Assembly: GCA_022835495.1 (NCBI GenBank)
Contig: BQOK01000001.1
Location: 1,426,001-1,490,000 of the forward strand
Length of the DNA stretch: 64,000 nt
Source of the DNA: Oscillospiraceae bacterium
GTDB taxonomy: Bacteria; Bacillota; Clostridia; Oscillospirales; Ruminococcaceae
Direction of reading: 5' to 3'
Part shown: positions 42,115 to 50,412 of the stretch, one piece after another
Layout of the letters: each line of letters begins with the position of its first letter
How positions within the stretch are numbered: position 1 is the stretch's first letter
The notes under the pieces: model-generated
The model's input: the letters and a program-made list of their open reading frames with translations, nothing else
Databases searched by the model: none
What the model was told of the DNA's origin: nothing
Translations under genes and position numbers: made by a program

Positions 42115-42144
42115 TCCATGGAAGAAAGAGGGGGCGACAAACCC

Positions 42145-43266
42145 ATGCGCGTATTGATCGCAGCCGGCGGGACCGCCGGACATATCAACCCTGCCCTGGC
42201 CATTGCGGGGGCCATTAAAAGCCATTGCCCGGCTGCCGAGGTGCATTTTGCGGGCCGCCGGGGCGGCATGGAATATGGGCTGGTGACCCGCGCCGGCTAC
42301 CCGTTCCACCACATTGAGGTGAACGGCATCCAGCGCAGCCTGACCCCCAAAAACCTGCTGCGCAACGCACAGGCGGCGTATCACCTGGCGCTTTCGGGGC
42401 CGCGGGCCAGGCGCATGCTGCGGGAGCTGCGGCCGGACCTGGTGATTGGCTGCGGGGGATATGTGAGCGGGCCGGTGGTGCGCTGCGCCGCGAAAATGGG
42501 CATGCGCACGGCCATCCACGAGCAGAACGCCTTCCCGGGCGTGACCAACAAACTTTTGGCCAAGGACGTGGACGTGATTTTTGCGGCGGTGCCCGCCGCT
42601 GTGGAAAAGCTGGGCGCGCCCGAAAAGACCAGCGTGGTGGGCAACCCCGTGCGCCCCGAGATCTTTATGCAGGACCGCGCGCTGGCCCGCGCAAAGCTTG
42701 GGGCGGGCACACGCACGGTCATTTTGAGCTTTGGCGGCAGCCTGGGAGCGCGGCGCATCAACGAGGTGGTAGCCGAGCTGGCGGCCTGGGAACAGGCGCA
42801 GCAGCGGCCGCTTTTGCACCTGCACGCCACCGGGAGCCGGGGCGTGGAGCTGTTTGAACGGCTGGCAAAAGAAAAGGGCTTTGCCTGCGGGGACAGCCTG
42901 CGGGTGAGCGAGTATATCAACAACATGCCCGAGCTTTTGGCTGCGGCGGACCTGGTGATCAGCCGGGCGGGCGCGCTGACCCTGGCGGAGCTGGAGGCCG
43001 TGGGCCGGGCGGCGATTTTGATCCCCAGCCCGAATGTGGCGGAAAACCACCAGTATTACAACGCGCTGGAGCTGCAGAAGGCGGGCGCCGCCGTGGTGCT
43101 GGAAGAAAAGGAATTGACCGGGGAAGCGCTGATTGCCCAGGTGGAACGGCTGCTGAGCGAACCCGGCAAGCTGGCGATCATGGGCAAAATGGCCCACACC
43201 TTGGCGGAGCCGGAGAGCCTGGAAAAAATATGGGCCAGGCTGGCGGCGCTGATGGAGCTGAAGTAA
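42145..43266 (+). CDS. murG: UDP-GlcNAc:lipid I transferase MurG
   Basis: 373 residues from MRVLIAAGGTAGHINPALA, where the glycine loop GGTAGH is expected near the start; the in-frame ATG nine codons earlier is considered less likely. Other signatures: HEQNAFPGVTNK, SFGGSLGARRIN, and SRAGALTLAELEAVGRAAILIPSP. Makes lipid II at the inner membrane face. Confidence 0.96.
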   Translation: MRVLIAAGGTAGHINPALAIAGAIKSHCPAAEVHFAGRRGGMEYGLVTRAGYPFHHIEVNGIQRSLTPKNLLRNAQAAYHLALSGPRARRMLRELRPDLVIGCGGYVSGPVVRCAAKMGMRTAIHEQNAFPGVTNKLLAKDVDVIFAAVPAAVEKLGAPEKTSVVGNPVRPEIFMQDRALARAKLGAGTRTVILSFGGSLGARRINEVVAELAAWEQAQQRPLLHLHATGSRGVELFERLAKEKGFACGDSLRVSEYINNMPELLAAADLVISRAGALTLAELEAVGRAAILIPSPNVAENHQYYNALELQKAGAAVVLEEKELTGEALIAQVERLLSEPGKLAIMGKMAHTLAEPESLEKIWARLAALMELK

Positions 43267-43299
43267 GCGCCGGGAAAGCACAAAAAGGAGGTGTTCGGT

Positions 43300-44487
43300 G
43301 TGGACAGCAGCAATGGCCGCAGGCCCCCGCAGCCGCCGCGCCGGGTGGACACCTCGGCCGCGCGGGGCAAAAAGAGCCAGGCGGGCCCCATTGAACCCTT
43401 TCCGGTGGCGCAGCGGCGGGAGAACCGGCAGGCGGCGCCCGGCACCCCCGGCCCGGCCCGCCCGCCCGCGCCGCCCCGCGCCCGCGCAAAAAAGAAAAGG
43501 GGGGCGCGCCGGGCAGCGGGGCCGGAGGGCCAGAACGCGGCCCGGCGCCGCGTGAGCCGGGGCGAGCTGCGCCGGCGCAGGCGGCGCAGACGGCTGTGGG
43601 CGGTGCTGCTGGTGCTGGCGCTGATCGGGGTGGGGCTGACCCTCTCGGTGACGGTGCTGTTCAAGGTAAAGGAATTCCGGGTGGAAAATCTGGACAAGAC
43701 TACCCCGGCCAATACCGGCATTTACACCGAGGACGCCATTTTGGGCGCGCTGGCGGTGCCGCTGGAAGAGAATATGTTCCAGTTTTCGGCAAAGGAAAGG
43801 GAGCAGGCCATGGCGGCCGCGCTGCCCTACCTTGAAACGGTGCGGGTGCGCCGCAGCCTGCCGGGCACCGTGGTGGTGCAGGTGGAGCCTGCCACTGAGA
43901 CCTGGTGCGCCAAAACAAGCGCCGGCTGGCTGGTGCTGAGCCGGGGATTAAAGATCATGAAGCTGCAGGAGGAACAGCCGGAGGGCCTGCCGATGCTGCT
44001 GGGGCTGGAGCCGGAGGCGCCCCAGCCGGGCTACCCGCTCTCGCTGGCGGGGGAGGCGCGCGCGGCGGGCTCGGGGGCCGAGGCGGCTTCAGGGGAAGCA
44101 GCGGCCGGCGGAAAAGAACGGCTGGAACAGCTGAAAGAACTGCTGGAGGGGCTGGAGGCCCAGGAGCTGGGGCGCGATTGCACCGCCATTGACCTGAGCG
44201 AGGAGAACGAGGCCTATTTTGTGTATCAGGGGCGGATCAAGGTGCTGCTGGGGACCTTTAACAACCTGGAGTACAAGCTCTCGGCGGCGGGCCTTTTGCT
44301 GCGCAATGAGAGCGGCGAATACCTGAGCGCCAGCGACCGGGGCACCCTGGATGTGTCGCATCAGATGGAGGGGGCGGTGGTGCGCATGCCCTTCTCGCCC
44401 GGTGATTTTGAGGTGGGGAGCGGCGAGCCCGAACCACCCGACGAGGAGCCGCCCCCGGAGGAGGGGGACCTTACCCCAGAGGAATAA
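43300..44487 (+). CDS. ftsQ: Division protein FtsQ/DivIB
   Basis: 395 residues with a GTG start, AAGGAGG at 8 nt. Cytoplasmic tail of about 98 residues, Pro- and Arg-rich with eight consecutive Arg before the helix (99-121). A POTRA-like domain follows (FRVENLDKTTPANTGIYTEDAIL), then a beta domain and an acidic Pro-rich C-terminus. It is the last gene of the cluster; the usual ftsA-ftsZ do not follow. Confidence 0.88.
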   Translation: MDSSNGRRPPQPPRRVDTSAARGKKSQAGPIEPFPVAQRRENRQAAPGTPGPARPPAPPRARAKKKRGARRAAGPEGQNAARRRVSRGELRRRRRRRRLWAVLLVLALIGVGLTLSVTVLFKVKEFRVENLDKTTPANTGIYTEDAILGALAVPLEENMFQFSAKEREQAMAAALPYLETVRVRRSLPGTVVVQVEPATETWCAKTSAGWLVLSRGLKIMKLQEEQPEGLPMLLGLEPEAPQPGYPLSLAGEARAAGSGAEAASGEAAAGGKERLEQLKELLEGLEAQELGRDCTAIDLSEENEAYFVYQGRIKVLLGTFNNLEYKLSAAGLLLRNESGEYLSASDRGTLDVSHQMEGAVVRMPFSPGDFEVGSGEPEPPDEEPPPEEGDLTPEE

Positions 44488-44499
44488 CCAAGGGAAACG

Positions 44500-44544
44500 A
44501 AAGCAGCCCCCGGGCGCCTGCAACAGGCGCCCGGGGGCTGCTTT
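44500..44544. terminator. Terminator after ftsQ
   Basis: AAAGCAGCCCCCGGGCGCCTG, CAA loop, then the exact complement ending GCTTT. A 21-bp stem with A and T ends, serving both convergent genes. Confidence 0.9.
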
Positions 44545-44565
44545 GCCGCCGTGCAGGCGGGGGGC

Positions 44566-45084
44566 TTACACCGTGAGAAATTCGTTTTCGCGGTCGAGAT
44601 ACAGGCAGAACACCAGCAGCCCGCACAGCTCTTCGGGGGGAAGATGGACCTTGCAGCGCAGGTCCCAGCCGCCCAGAAGGCCGCGGTGCAGCACCTGCAC
44701 CAGGCAGCTGCCGGCTGCGCTGCGCAGCTCGTAATTTTGGCTGTTGAGCATTTCGAGAACGCAGGCTTCGCCCTGCAGCACAAGGTCGGCGTGATCGGTG
44801 CGGGGGAGATGGCTGACCGGCCAGCCCTGCGAGGCGGGATCCTCGCCCGGCGCATACCCGGGCCGGGCGATGGCGGCGGGGGTGCCGTCCGGCCGGAGCA
44901 GCAGGTACTGCCTGGCCTGCCCGGAAGGGTCCGCCTGGATGACGGCGCGCAGGGCAAGGGCCCCGCCCGGCCCCAGAATATGCCGCTCGCCGCCGCAGAG
45001 GGTGTTTTTGATGCGGGCCAGGGGAGGGCCGCCCTCCGGCTGGGCCGCAGGGTACAGGCAGCCGCCCTTGATGACAAATTCCAT
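44566..45084 (-). CDS. Conserved protein, possibly tubby-like/LURP-one fold
   Basis: 172 residues from MEFVIKGGCLYPAA; AAGGAAAGG upstream. No membrane segment. The pattern of beta strands (YLLLRPDGTPAAIA, then GGWDLRCKVHLP) with a closing hydrophobic helix (LCGLLVFCLYLDREN) suggests the LURP-one-related/tubby C-terminal fold, which binds lipids in other proteins; this is a fold-level guess. It lies 17 bp behind the chromate transporter pair on the same strand and may share their transcript. Confidence 0.6.
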   Translation of the reverse strand: MEFVIKGGCLYPAAQPEGGPPLARIKNTLCGGERHILGPGGALALRAVIQADPSGQARQYLLLRPDGTPAAIARPGYAPGEDPASQGWPVSHLPRTDHADLVLQGEACVLEMLNSQNYELRSAAGSCLVQVLHRGLLGGWDLRCKVHLPPEELCGLLVFCLYLDRENEFLTV

Positions 45085-45101
45085 AGCGATCCGTCCTTTC
45101 C

Positions 45102-45665
45102 TTACACGAGCTGATAGAGGAGGAGGCCCGCGACGCCTGCCCCCGCCAGGATCAGGATGGGGCTTTTTTTCCATTTGCGCAGCACGAAGAGCGCGGCTGC
45201 AAACAGGCACAGGGCCACCGGGTCGAGCTGTGCAAAGGAGGGCCGCCCGGATCCGCTGCCGAACAGCGCCAGCAGCAGGATGGAGAGCCCGGCGCTGGCG
45301 ATCATGCCCACCACGGCGGGGCGCAGGCCCTGCAGGACCCCCTTTAAAAACAAAAAGCTGCGGTATTTGAAATACAGGTGCGCCAGGGTGAGCACGATGA
45401 TGCAGGAGGGCAGGATGCACCCGGCCGTGGCGATGAGCGCGCCGGGGATGCCCGCAATGTGGATGCCCACAAAGGTGGCGGAATTTACCGCGATGGGGCC
45501 GGGGGTCATTTCGGCGATGGTGATGATGTCTGTGAACTGGGTGAGGGTGAGCCAGGCGTGCGCCTCCACCACCTGATGCTGGATCAGGGGCATGGCCGCA
45601 TAGCCGCCGCCGATGCTGAACAGGCCGATCTGGAAAAAGCTCCAGAAAAGCTGAAGATAGATCAT
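45102..45665 (-). CDS. Chromate-transporter-family half protein (second subunit)
   Basis: 187 residues starting MIYLQLFW, one base after the previous stop. CHR domain with FFQIGLFSIGGGYAAMPLIQ and EMTPGPIAVNSATFVG, about five or six helices. Half-size CHR proteins work as pairs from adjacent genes, and some export chromate; many in Firmicutes have unknown anion substrates. It pairs with the gene at 45667. Confidence 0.92.
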   Translation of the reverse strand: MIYLQLFWSFFQIGLFSIGGGYAAMPLIQHQVVEAHAWLTLTQFTDIITIAEMTPGPIAVNSATFVGIHIAGIPGALIATAGCILPSCIIVLTLAHLYFKYRSFLFLKGVLQGLRPAVVGMIASAGLSILLLALFGSGSGRPSFAQLDPVALCLFAAALFVLRKWKKSPILILAGAGVAGLLLYQLV

Positions 45666-45666
45666 G

Positions 45667-46227
45667 CTACACCGCCTTTCTGCTGCGGGCGGCATCCAGA
45701 ACGCCCGCGAGACCGCAGGCCAGGATGATCCACAGGATGTTCACCTTAAAGAAGTATATGGCGATAAAGGAGCCGGCAAGCATGACTGCGGGCAGCCAGC
45801 GCCGCTGCGCCAGCACCGAGCGCCCCATGGTGAGCACCACATCGAGAATTACGGCCGCCACCCCGGCCTGCATGCCCTTCATGACCAGGCTCACATAGGG
45901 GTTTGCGCGGAACGCCGCGTAAAAATAAGAGATGACCGAAAGGATTACCAGCGGCGGCAGGATGGTGCCGAGGACCGTGAGCATGGCGCCGGCCACCCCG
46001 GCAACCCGGTACCCCAGCAGGATGGAGGCGTTCACGGCGATGGCGCCGGGCGAGGACTGGGCAATGGCGATCAGGTCCATCATTTCGCTGTCGCCCAGCC
46101 AGTGAAGCTCTTCCACAAATTTTTTGCGCATCAGCGGCACGATCACAAACCCGCCCCCGAAGGTAAAGGCGCTGAGGGTCAGGGTGGAAAGAAACAGTTT
46201 TGCGTATGGTTTTTTAGTGCGCTGCAT
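45667..46227 (-). CDS. Chromate-transporter-family half protein (first subunit)
   Basis: 186 residues. CHR motifs FTFGGGFVIVPLMRKKFVEE and QSSPGAIAVNASILLG, with GYRVAGVAGA, followed by further helices. Homologous to the downstream half; together they build one full carrier. The lysR gene diverges from it across 106 bp, so it is the probable regulator of this pair. Confidence 0.92.
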   Translation of the reverse strand: MQRTKKPYAKLFLSTLTLSAFTFGGGFVIVPLMRKKFVEELHWLGDSEMMDLIAIAQSSPGAIAVNASILLGYRVAGVAGAMLTVLGTILPPLVILSVISYFYAAFRANPYVSLVMKGMQAGVAAVILDVVLTMGRSVLAQRRWLPAVMLAGSFIAIYFFKVNILWIILACGLAGVLDAARSRKAV

Positions 46228-46333
46228 GATTCATCAACTCCCTATCCCCATGATACGCATTGCAATGTAATAAGTAAAATAGTATAATTTTATAAAAACA
46301 ATAAGTATTCAATTATGAATTGGAGGAACGAAA

Positions 46334-47239
46334 ATGACACGCCGGCATCTCCAGATTTTTTTGAGGGTGTGCGATTGCGGCTGCAACATGACCCGGGCGG
46401 CCGAGGCGCTTTACCTGAGCCAGCCCGCGGTGAGCCAGGCAGTGGCGGAGTTGGAGCAGTATTACGGCGCCCGGCTGTTTGAGCGCATGGGGCGGCGGCT
46501 GTATCTGACGCCGGCGGGGGAGCGGTTCCGGGAATACGCGGTGCACATAGAAGCGCTGTTCGATCACATGGAAAAGGGCCTGCGCAGCGGGGATTCCAGC
46601 GGCCTGGTGCGGGTAGGGGCCAGCATAACGGTGGGCTCACAGTTTTTGCCCTATTATGTGAAGGCGTTCCGGCAAAAAGACCCTGCCATTGAGGTGCAGG
46701 TGCGGGTGCGGCCCTCGAAGGAATTGGAGCGGGCGCTGCACACAAACCAGCTGGATCTTGCGCTGGTGGAGGACGCGGTGCAGGGCGAGGGGCTGATGGC
46801 GGAGCCCTACATGGAGGATGAGCTGGTGGGGATCTGCTCGCCGTGCGGGCCCTTTGAACAGGGGGAACTGGTGAGCAGGGAGCTGTTTTTGCAGCAAAAG
46901 TTTTTGCTGCGGGAGCCTGGCAGCGGCACCAGGGAGGTGTTTGACCGGGCACTGGCGGCCGCCGGCGTGACAGCGGACCCCCTGTGGGAGAGCGCCAGCA
47001 CGGGCGCGCTGGTGAATGCGGCCATGGAGGGGCTGGGGGTGGCGGTGCTGCCGCGGCGGCTGGTGGCGGTGCCGCTTGCGCGGGGGAGGGTGCGCGCGTT
47101 CAGGGTGGAGGGGATGGACTTCCGCCGCACCTTCCAGATGGTATGGCACAAGGACAAGTTTTTGACCCCGGCCATGCGCCGCTTTATGGAGCTTTGCCGG
47201 ACCTATGAGCTGGATTACCCGAGCCCCCAGCCGGGGTGA
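46334..47239 (+). CDS. LysR-family transcriptional regulator
   Basis: 301 residues; GGAGG at 7 nt. N-terminal winged helix (NMTRAAEALYLSQPAVSQAVAELE), then the periplasmic-binding-like effector domain from about residue 90. Divergent from the CHR transporter pair, the classical LysR arrangement. AT-rich intergenic region 46228-46333 should hold its sites; I see only ill-defined T-N11-A candidates. Effector unknown. Confidence 0.93.
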   Translation: MTRRHLQIFLRVCDCGCNMTRAAEALYLSQPAVSQAVAELEQYYGARLFERMGRRLYLTPAGERFREYAVHIEALFDHMEKGLRSGDSSGLVRVGASITVGSQFLPYYVKAFRQKDPAIEVQVRVRPSKELERALHTNQLDLALVEDAVQGEGLMAEPYMEDELVGICSPCGPFEQGELVSRELFLQQKFLLREPGSGTREVFDRALAAAGVTADPLWESASTGALVNAAMEGLGVAVLPRRLVAVPLARGRVRAFRVEGMDFRRTFQMVWHKDKFLTPAMRRFMELCRTYELDYPSPQPG

Positions 47240-47263
47240 AGGCCTGAGGGGCGGCACAGGGAA

Positions 47264-47310
47264 AAAGCGCCCCGGAACGCTTGCAGGGCGCAAACGTTCC
47301 GGGGCGCTTT
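47264..47310. terminator. Bidirectional terminator
   Basis: AAAGCGCCCCGGAACG (47264-47279) pairs with CGTTCCGGGGCGCTTT (47295-47310). Lies between convergent lysR and amidohydrolase genes. Confidence 0.85.
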
Positions 47311-47376
47311 GTTGTGGGAAAAGGCGGGGCTTTGAAAGGCAGGGGCGCCGCCCGGGCGCAGGGAAGGAAGGGCCGG

Positions 47377-49002
47377 TCAATCGGCCTGGTACACGATCTC
47401 GCCGCCCAGGAGGGTCATGACCACACGAGCGGAAAGGATCTCCTGAGGGTCGATGGCCAGGAGGTTTTTGTCCAGCACCACAAGGTCCGCCAGCTTGCCC
47501 GGCTCGATGGTGCCGAGCTCTGAAAGACGGCCCGCGGCCATGGCGCTGCCGCGGGTGTAGGCCCGCAGGGCCTGGGCCGCGGTGATCTTTTCGTGGGGCT
47601 GCCAGCCGCCTTTGGGCGAGCCGTCCACCGGGCTTTGGCGGGTGACGGCGTCGTAAAGGACGTTCATGCTGCCGATGCCCACCACCGGGCTGTCGGTGCC
47701 GAAGGCATATTTGATGCCCAGCCGCTCGTAGGTGCAAAAGGGCCACATATACCTGGCGCGCTGGGGACCGAGGTCCCGCTCGACCCCTTCGGGGTCCAGC
47801 ACCATGTGGGGCGGCTGGCAGGCGGCCAGCACGTCCAGTTCCCTGAGGCGGGCGATATCGGCCGGCTGGAAGTTTTCCAGATGCTCCAGGCAGTTTTGAC
47901 CGGCGGGCAGGGGGCCGTATTTTGCGCGGGCTTCCTCAAAGTAATCCAGCGCCTGGTGGATGGCCTCGTCGCCGATGGTGTGGATGCGCACCGGAAAACC
48001 CTGCTGGGCCGCCTTGAGCACCAACCGGCGCAGCGTTTCGGGCGGGGTGACGGTGCAGCCCCGGTCGCCGGGGAAATAGGCGTTGGAGTAAGGCTCTTTT
48101 AAATAGGCGGTATGGGTGCTGGAAACGCCGTCGGAAAATTGCTTGACGCCGCAGAAGCGCAGGATTTCGCCGGTGAAGGTGCGGCGCATCCACTGGGGGC
48201 GGGAGAGGTCGTCCAGCAGGGTGGGGAACATGTGCACACGCACGGTGAGCTGGCCCGCCTGCTGGAGCCGGAGGTAGATATCCTCGCGCACCAGATCGGG
48301 GCCGGAGCCCGCCATGGTGGACATATCACACACGCTGGTGATGCCCTGGGCGTTGAGCTTTTTTACAAAGGCCCGGTAGGCGCTGCAGGTTTCGGCCTCG
48401 GAGAAAGCGAACACTTTGGGCAGCGCTTCGTCCGAGGCGGCCTCGTACAAAAGGCCGGTGAGCTGGCCGTTTTCGTCCTTGCCGTAGCGGCCGCCCTCGG
48501 GGGGGACGGAATCGGGGGTGAGCCCCAGACGTTCCAGACCCTTGCTGTTGAGCCACAAGGTGTGCAGGTCGCCGCTGGTCATGGCGACGGGGCGGTCGGG
48601 GTATACGGCGTCCAGGCTTTGTTTGCTGGGCTCGCGGGGATCGGCCCACAGGGGGTGGTACCAGCCGTGGCACACCAACCATTCCTCTTTGGGGCGTACG
48701 GCGGCCAGGGGGGCGAGCGCATCCACACAGTCCTGCTCGCTGCGGCCCTCGCAGAAGACCACATAGGGGCTGTCGTAGATGGCGGAGAGGAAAAAGTGCA
48801 GATGGGAATCGTGAAAGCCCGGGGCGAGCATGCTGCCGCCCAGGTCCAGCACGCGGGTGTCGGGGCCTTTGAGGGCCCCGGCCCCTTCGACGGGGCCCAC
48901 GTACACGATCTTGCCGCCCGTTACGGCCACGGCGCCGGCAAGGGTTTCCTCGCCGGTGGAGGTGAAGATGGCGGTGCTTTTGAGGATCAGATCTGCCTGC
49001 AT
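47377..49002 (-). CDS. YtcJ-like metal-dependent amidohydrolase (family 3), copy 1
   Basis: 541 residues from MQADLILK, GAGGT upstream. Amidohydrolase barrel: first metal motif GFHDSHLHF, later VRIHTIGDEAIH and the Asp in FGTDSPV; flanking beta-sandwich ends with LADLVVLDKN. YtcJ-like enzymes hydrolyse N-acyl or similar small amides; substrate here unknown. It is plainly paralogous to the gene at 50413-52038 (same length, most motifs identical), and diverges from a membrane LuxR gene. Confidence 0.92.
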   Translation of the reverse strand: MQADLILKSTAIFTSTGEETLAGAVAVTGGKIVYVGPVEGAGALKGPDTRVLDLGGSMLAPGFHDSHLHFFLSAIYDSPYVVFCEGRSEQDCVDALAPLAAVRPKEEWLVCHGWYHPLWADPREPSKQSLDAVYPDRPVAMTSGDLHTLWLNSKGLERLGLTPDSVPPEGGRYGKDENGQLTGLLYEAASDEALPKVFAFSEAETCSAYRAFVKKLNAQGITSVCDMSTMAGSGPDLVREDIYLRLQQAGQLTVRVHMFPTLLDDLSRPQWMRRTFTGEILRFCGVKQFSDGVSSTHTAYLKEPYSNAYFPGDRGCTVTPPETLRRLVLKAAQQGFPVRIHTIGDEAIHQALDYFEEARAKYGPLPAGQNCLEHLENFQPADIARLRELDVLAACQPPHMVLDPEGVERDLGPQRARYMWPFCTYERLGIKYAFGTDSPVVGIGSMNVLYDAVTRQSPVDGSPKGGWQPHEKITAAQALRAYTRGSAMAAGRLSELGTIEPGKLADLVVLDKNLLAIDPQEILSARVVMTLLGGEIVYQAD

Positions 49003-49100
49003 GTTCAAAACCTCGCTTTAGCTTGATAGGATGCGGCGCGCCCGCCGGGCGCGGCCGGAAGGATGCTTTCAGTGTAGCGCTGTTTTGTGAAAAAAGGGAA

Positions 49101-49226
49101 TATACCCACAGGGTATAAAAGGGTAGTATAGAAAAGATTAGGCACAACTGCCCAAGGGGCGGCACCGGGGTTTGTGCGGTTTGCCAAACGGTTTTTGCGC
49201 TGCCCCGGGCCGCCCTGTGTTATAAT
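49101..49226. promoter_or_regulatory. Divergent control region, amidohydrolase 1 and LuxR 1
   Basis: TATACCC-ACA-GGGTATA (49101-49117) is a perfect dyad on the amidohydrolase side. TATAAT at 49221-49226 lies before the LuxR gene. The rest of 49003-49317 contains no gene. Confidence 0.5.
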
Positions 49227-49317
49227 AAAAGAGGCCGCGGCGGGGCGGCAGGCGCGGCCTTTTGCGCCGCAACGCGGCAGGCCCCAATACAAAGAACGTG
49301 AGAGGAGGCGGCAAGGC

Positions 49318-50235
49318 GTGGATACGGCCCTGTTCTTTTACAGCATCCTGCTCACCGTGGCCTTTGCGCTGGAAGCGGCGGCGTTTGCGCTGCTGTACCG
49401 GCAGAGCCGCCTTTTGTGGCAGCTGTGGACCGCGGTGATGTTTGGGCTGTTCATGGCCGACAACCTGCTGTATTACACCGCAGAATATTTGCAGGCCGCG
49501 GCCCTGTGCCCGCAGCTTGCCGCCCCGCACTCGCTGCCGGTGGCGCTGCTTTCGGCCGGGTGCGTGCTGTGCTACTGCCGCATTGCGGGCGAGGCCGCGG
49601 GGCGGGCGCTGCCCAGGCGCGGCGGGGTGGGATGGGCGCTGTTTTTGGCGGGATATGCGGCGGCCGCGCCCCTGGCGGCGGCCTGGCCCTGGGCGGGGGC
49701 CGCGCACGACCTGGCGCTCACCCTGGTGCTGGCGGGCGCGGCGGCGCTGGACCTGCCCCGACTGGCGGCTTTGCCCGACGCCCGCGCGGGCCGTGCCTGG
49801 AAGGGGCTGGTGTGGTGCACCCTGGCGCTGAGCACCGCCTCACAGGTGGAAAACCTGCTGCGCATGAGAGGGGCCTGGCCCGCGGCGCCGGTGGGAAAGG
49901 CGGCCGGCCGCAAGCTTGCGCTGGAGCTGCTGAGCCTTGCCTTTGTGGTGTGCGGCGGGGTGTATCTGGCACGGCGGCTGAACGCGCCTGCGGCCGGCGG
50001 CGATGCGCAGGGCGCGGAGAAAAAGCTGGAGCGGTATGGGAGGGAAAAGGGCCTGACCCGCCGGGAGCAGGAGGTGCTGGCCCTGGTGCTGCGGGGCGAG
50101 GACGGGCCCCGGATCGCCCGGGAGCTTTACATCAGCCCGGGCACGGTGAAGGTGCACGTGCACAACATTTTGCAGAAGGCCGGCTGCCGCAGCCGGGCCG
50201 AGCTGTGCCGCGCGGTGGACGAGACCGAGCCGTGA
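49318..50235 (+). CDS. Membrane-embedded LuxR-type regulator, copy 1
   Basis: 305 residues with a GTG start after AGAGGAGG. Six or seven membrane helices in residues 1-220, then a LuxR helix-turn-helix: LTRREQEVLALVLRGEDGPRIARELYISPGTVKVHVHNI with the split recognition helix. The protein would sense something in or near the membrane and bind DNA. It is a paralogue of the gene at 53895-54830. Divergent from amidohydrolase 1 and convergent with amidohydrolase 2. Confidence 0.88.
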   Translation: MDTALFFYSILLTVAFALEAAAFALLYRQSRLLWQLWTAVMFGLFMADNLLYYTAEYLQAAALCPQLAAPHSLPVALLSAGCVLCYCRIAGEAAGRALPRRGGVGWALFLAGYAAAAPLAAAWPWAGAAHDLALTLVLAGAAALDLPRLAALPDARAGRAWKGLVWCTLALSTASQVENLLRMRGAWPAAPVGKAAGRKLALELLSLAFVVCGGVYLARRLNAPAAGGDAQGAEKKLERYGREKGLTRREQEVLALVLRGEDGPRIARELYISPGTVKVHVHNILQKAGCRSRAELCRAVDETEP

Positions 50236-50271
50236 GGCCGGGGCTGCAGAGCGGCGGGGGAAAAAGAACGG

Positions 50272-50316
50272 AAACGCCCCGGGACGCTGGAAGGATCCAG
50301 ACGTTCCGGGGCGTTC
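50272..50316. terminator. Long hairpin terminator
   Basis: AACGCCCCGGGACG pairs with CGTTCCGGGGCGTT, and the loop itself has CTGG/CCAG. Separates the convergent LuxR 1 and amidohydrolase 2 genes. Confidence 0.8.
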
Positions 50317-50412
50317 CGTTTGCGGTTTGGCCGGGCGCGGGGGCGGTGGTATTCACCCGGGCGCCCGGCAGCTTTGTGAAATTGCAAATTTTCATTTGCA
50401 AAGGGGAAGGCG

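Noticed and set aside
41581-43281. 566-codon open frame antisense to ftsW and murG
   Set aside because: It spans two well-supported genes on the other strand and has shadow-type composition.
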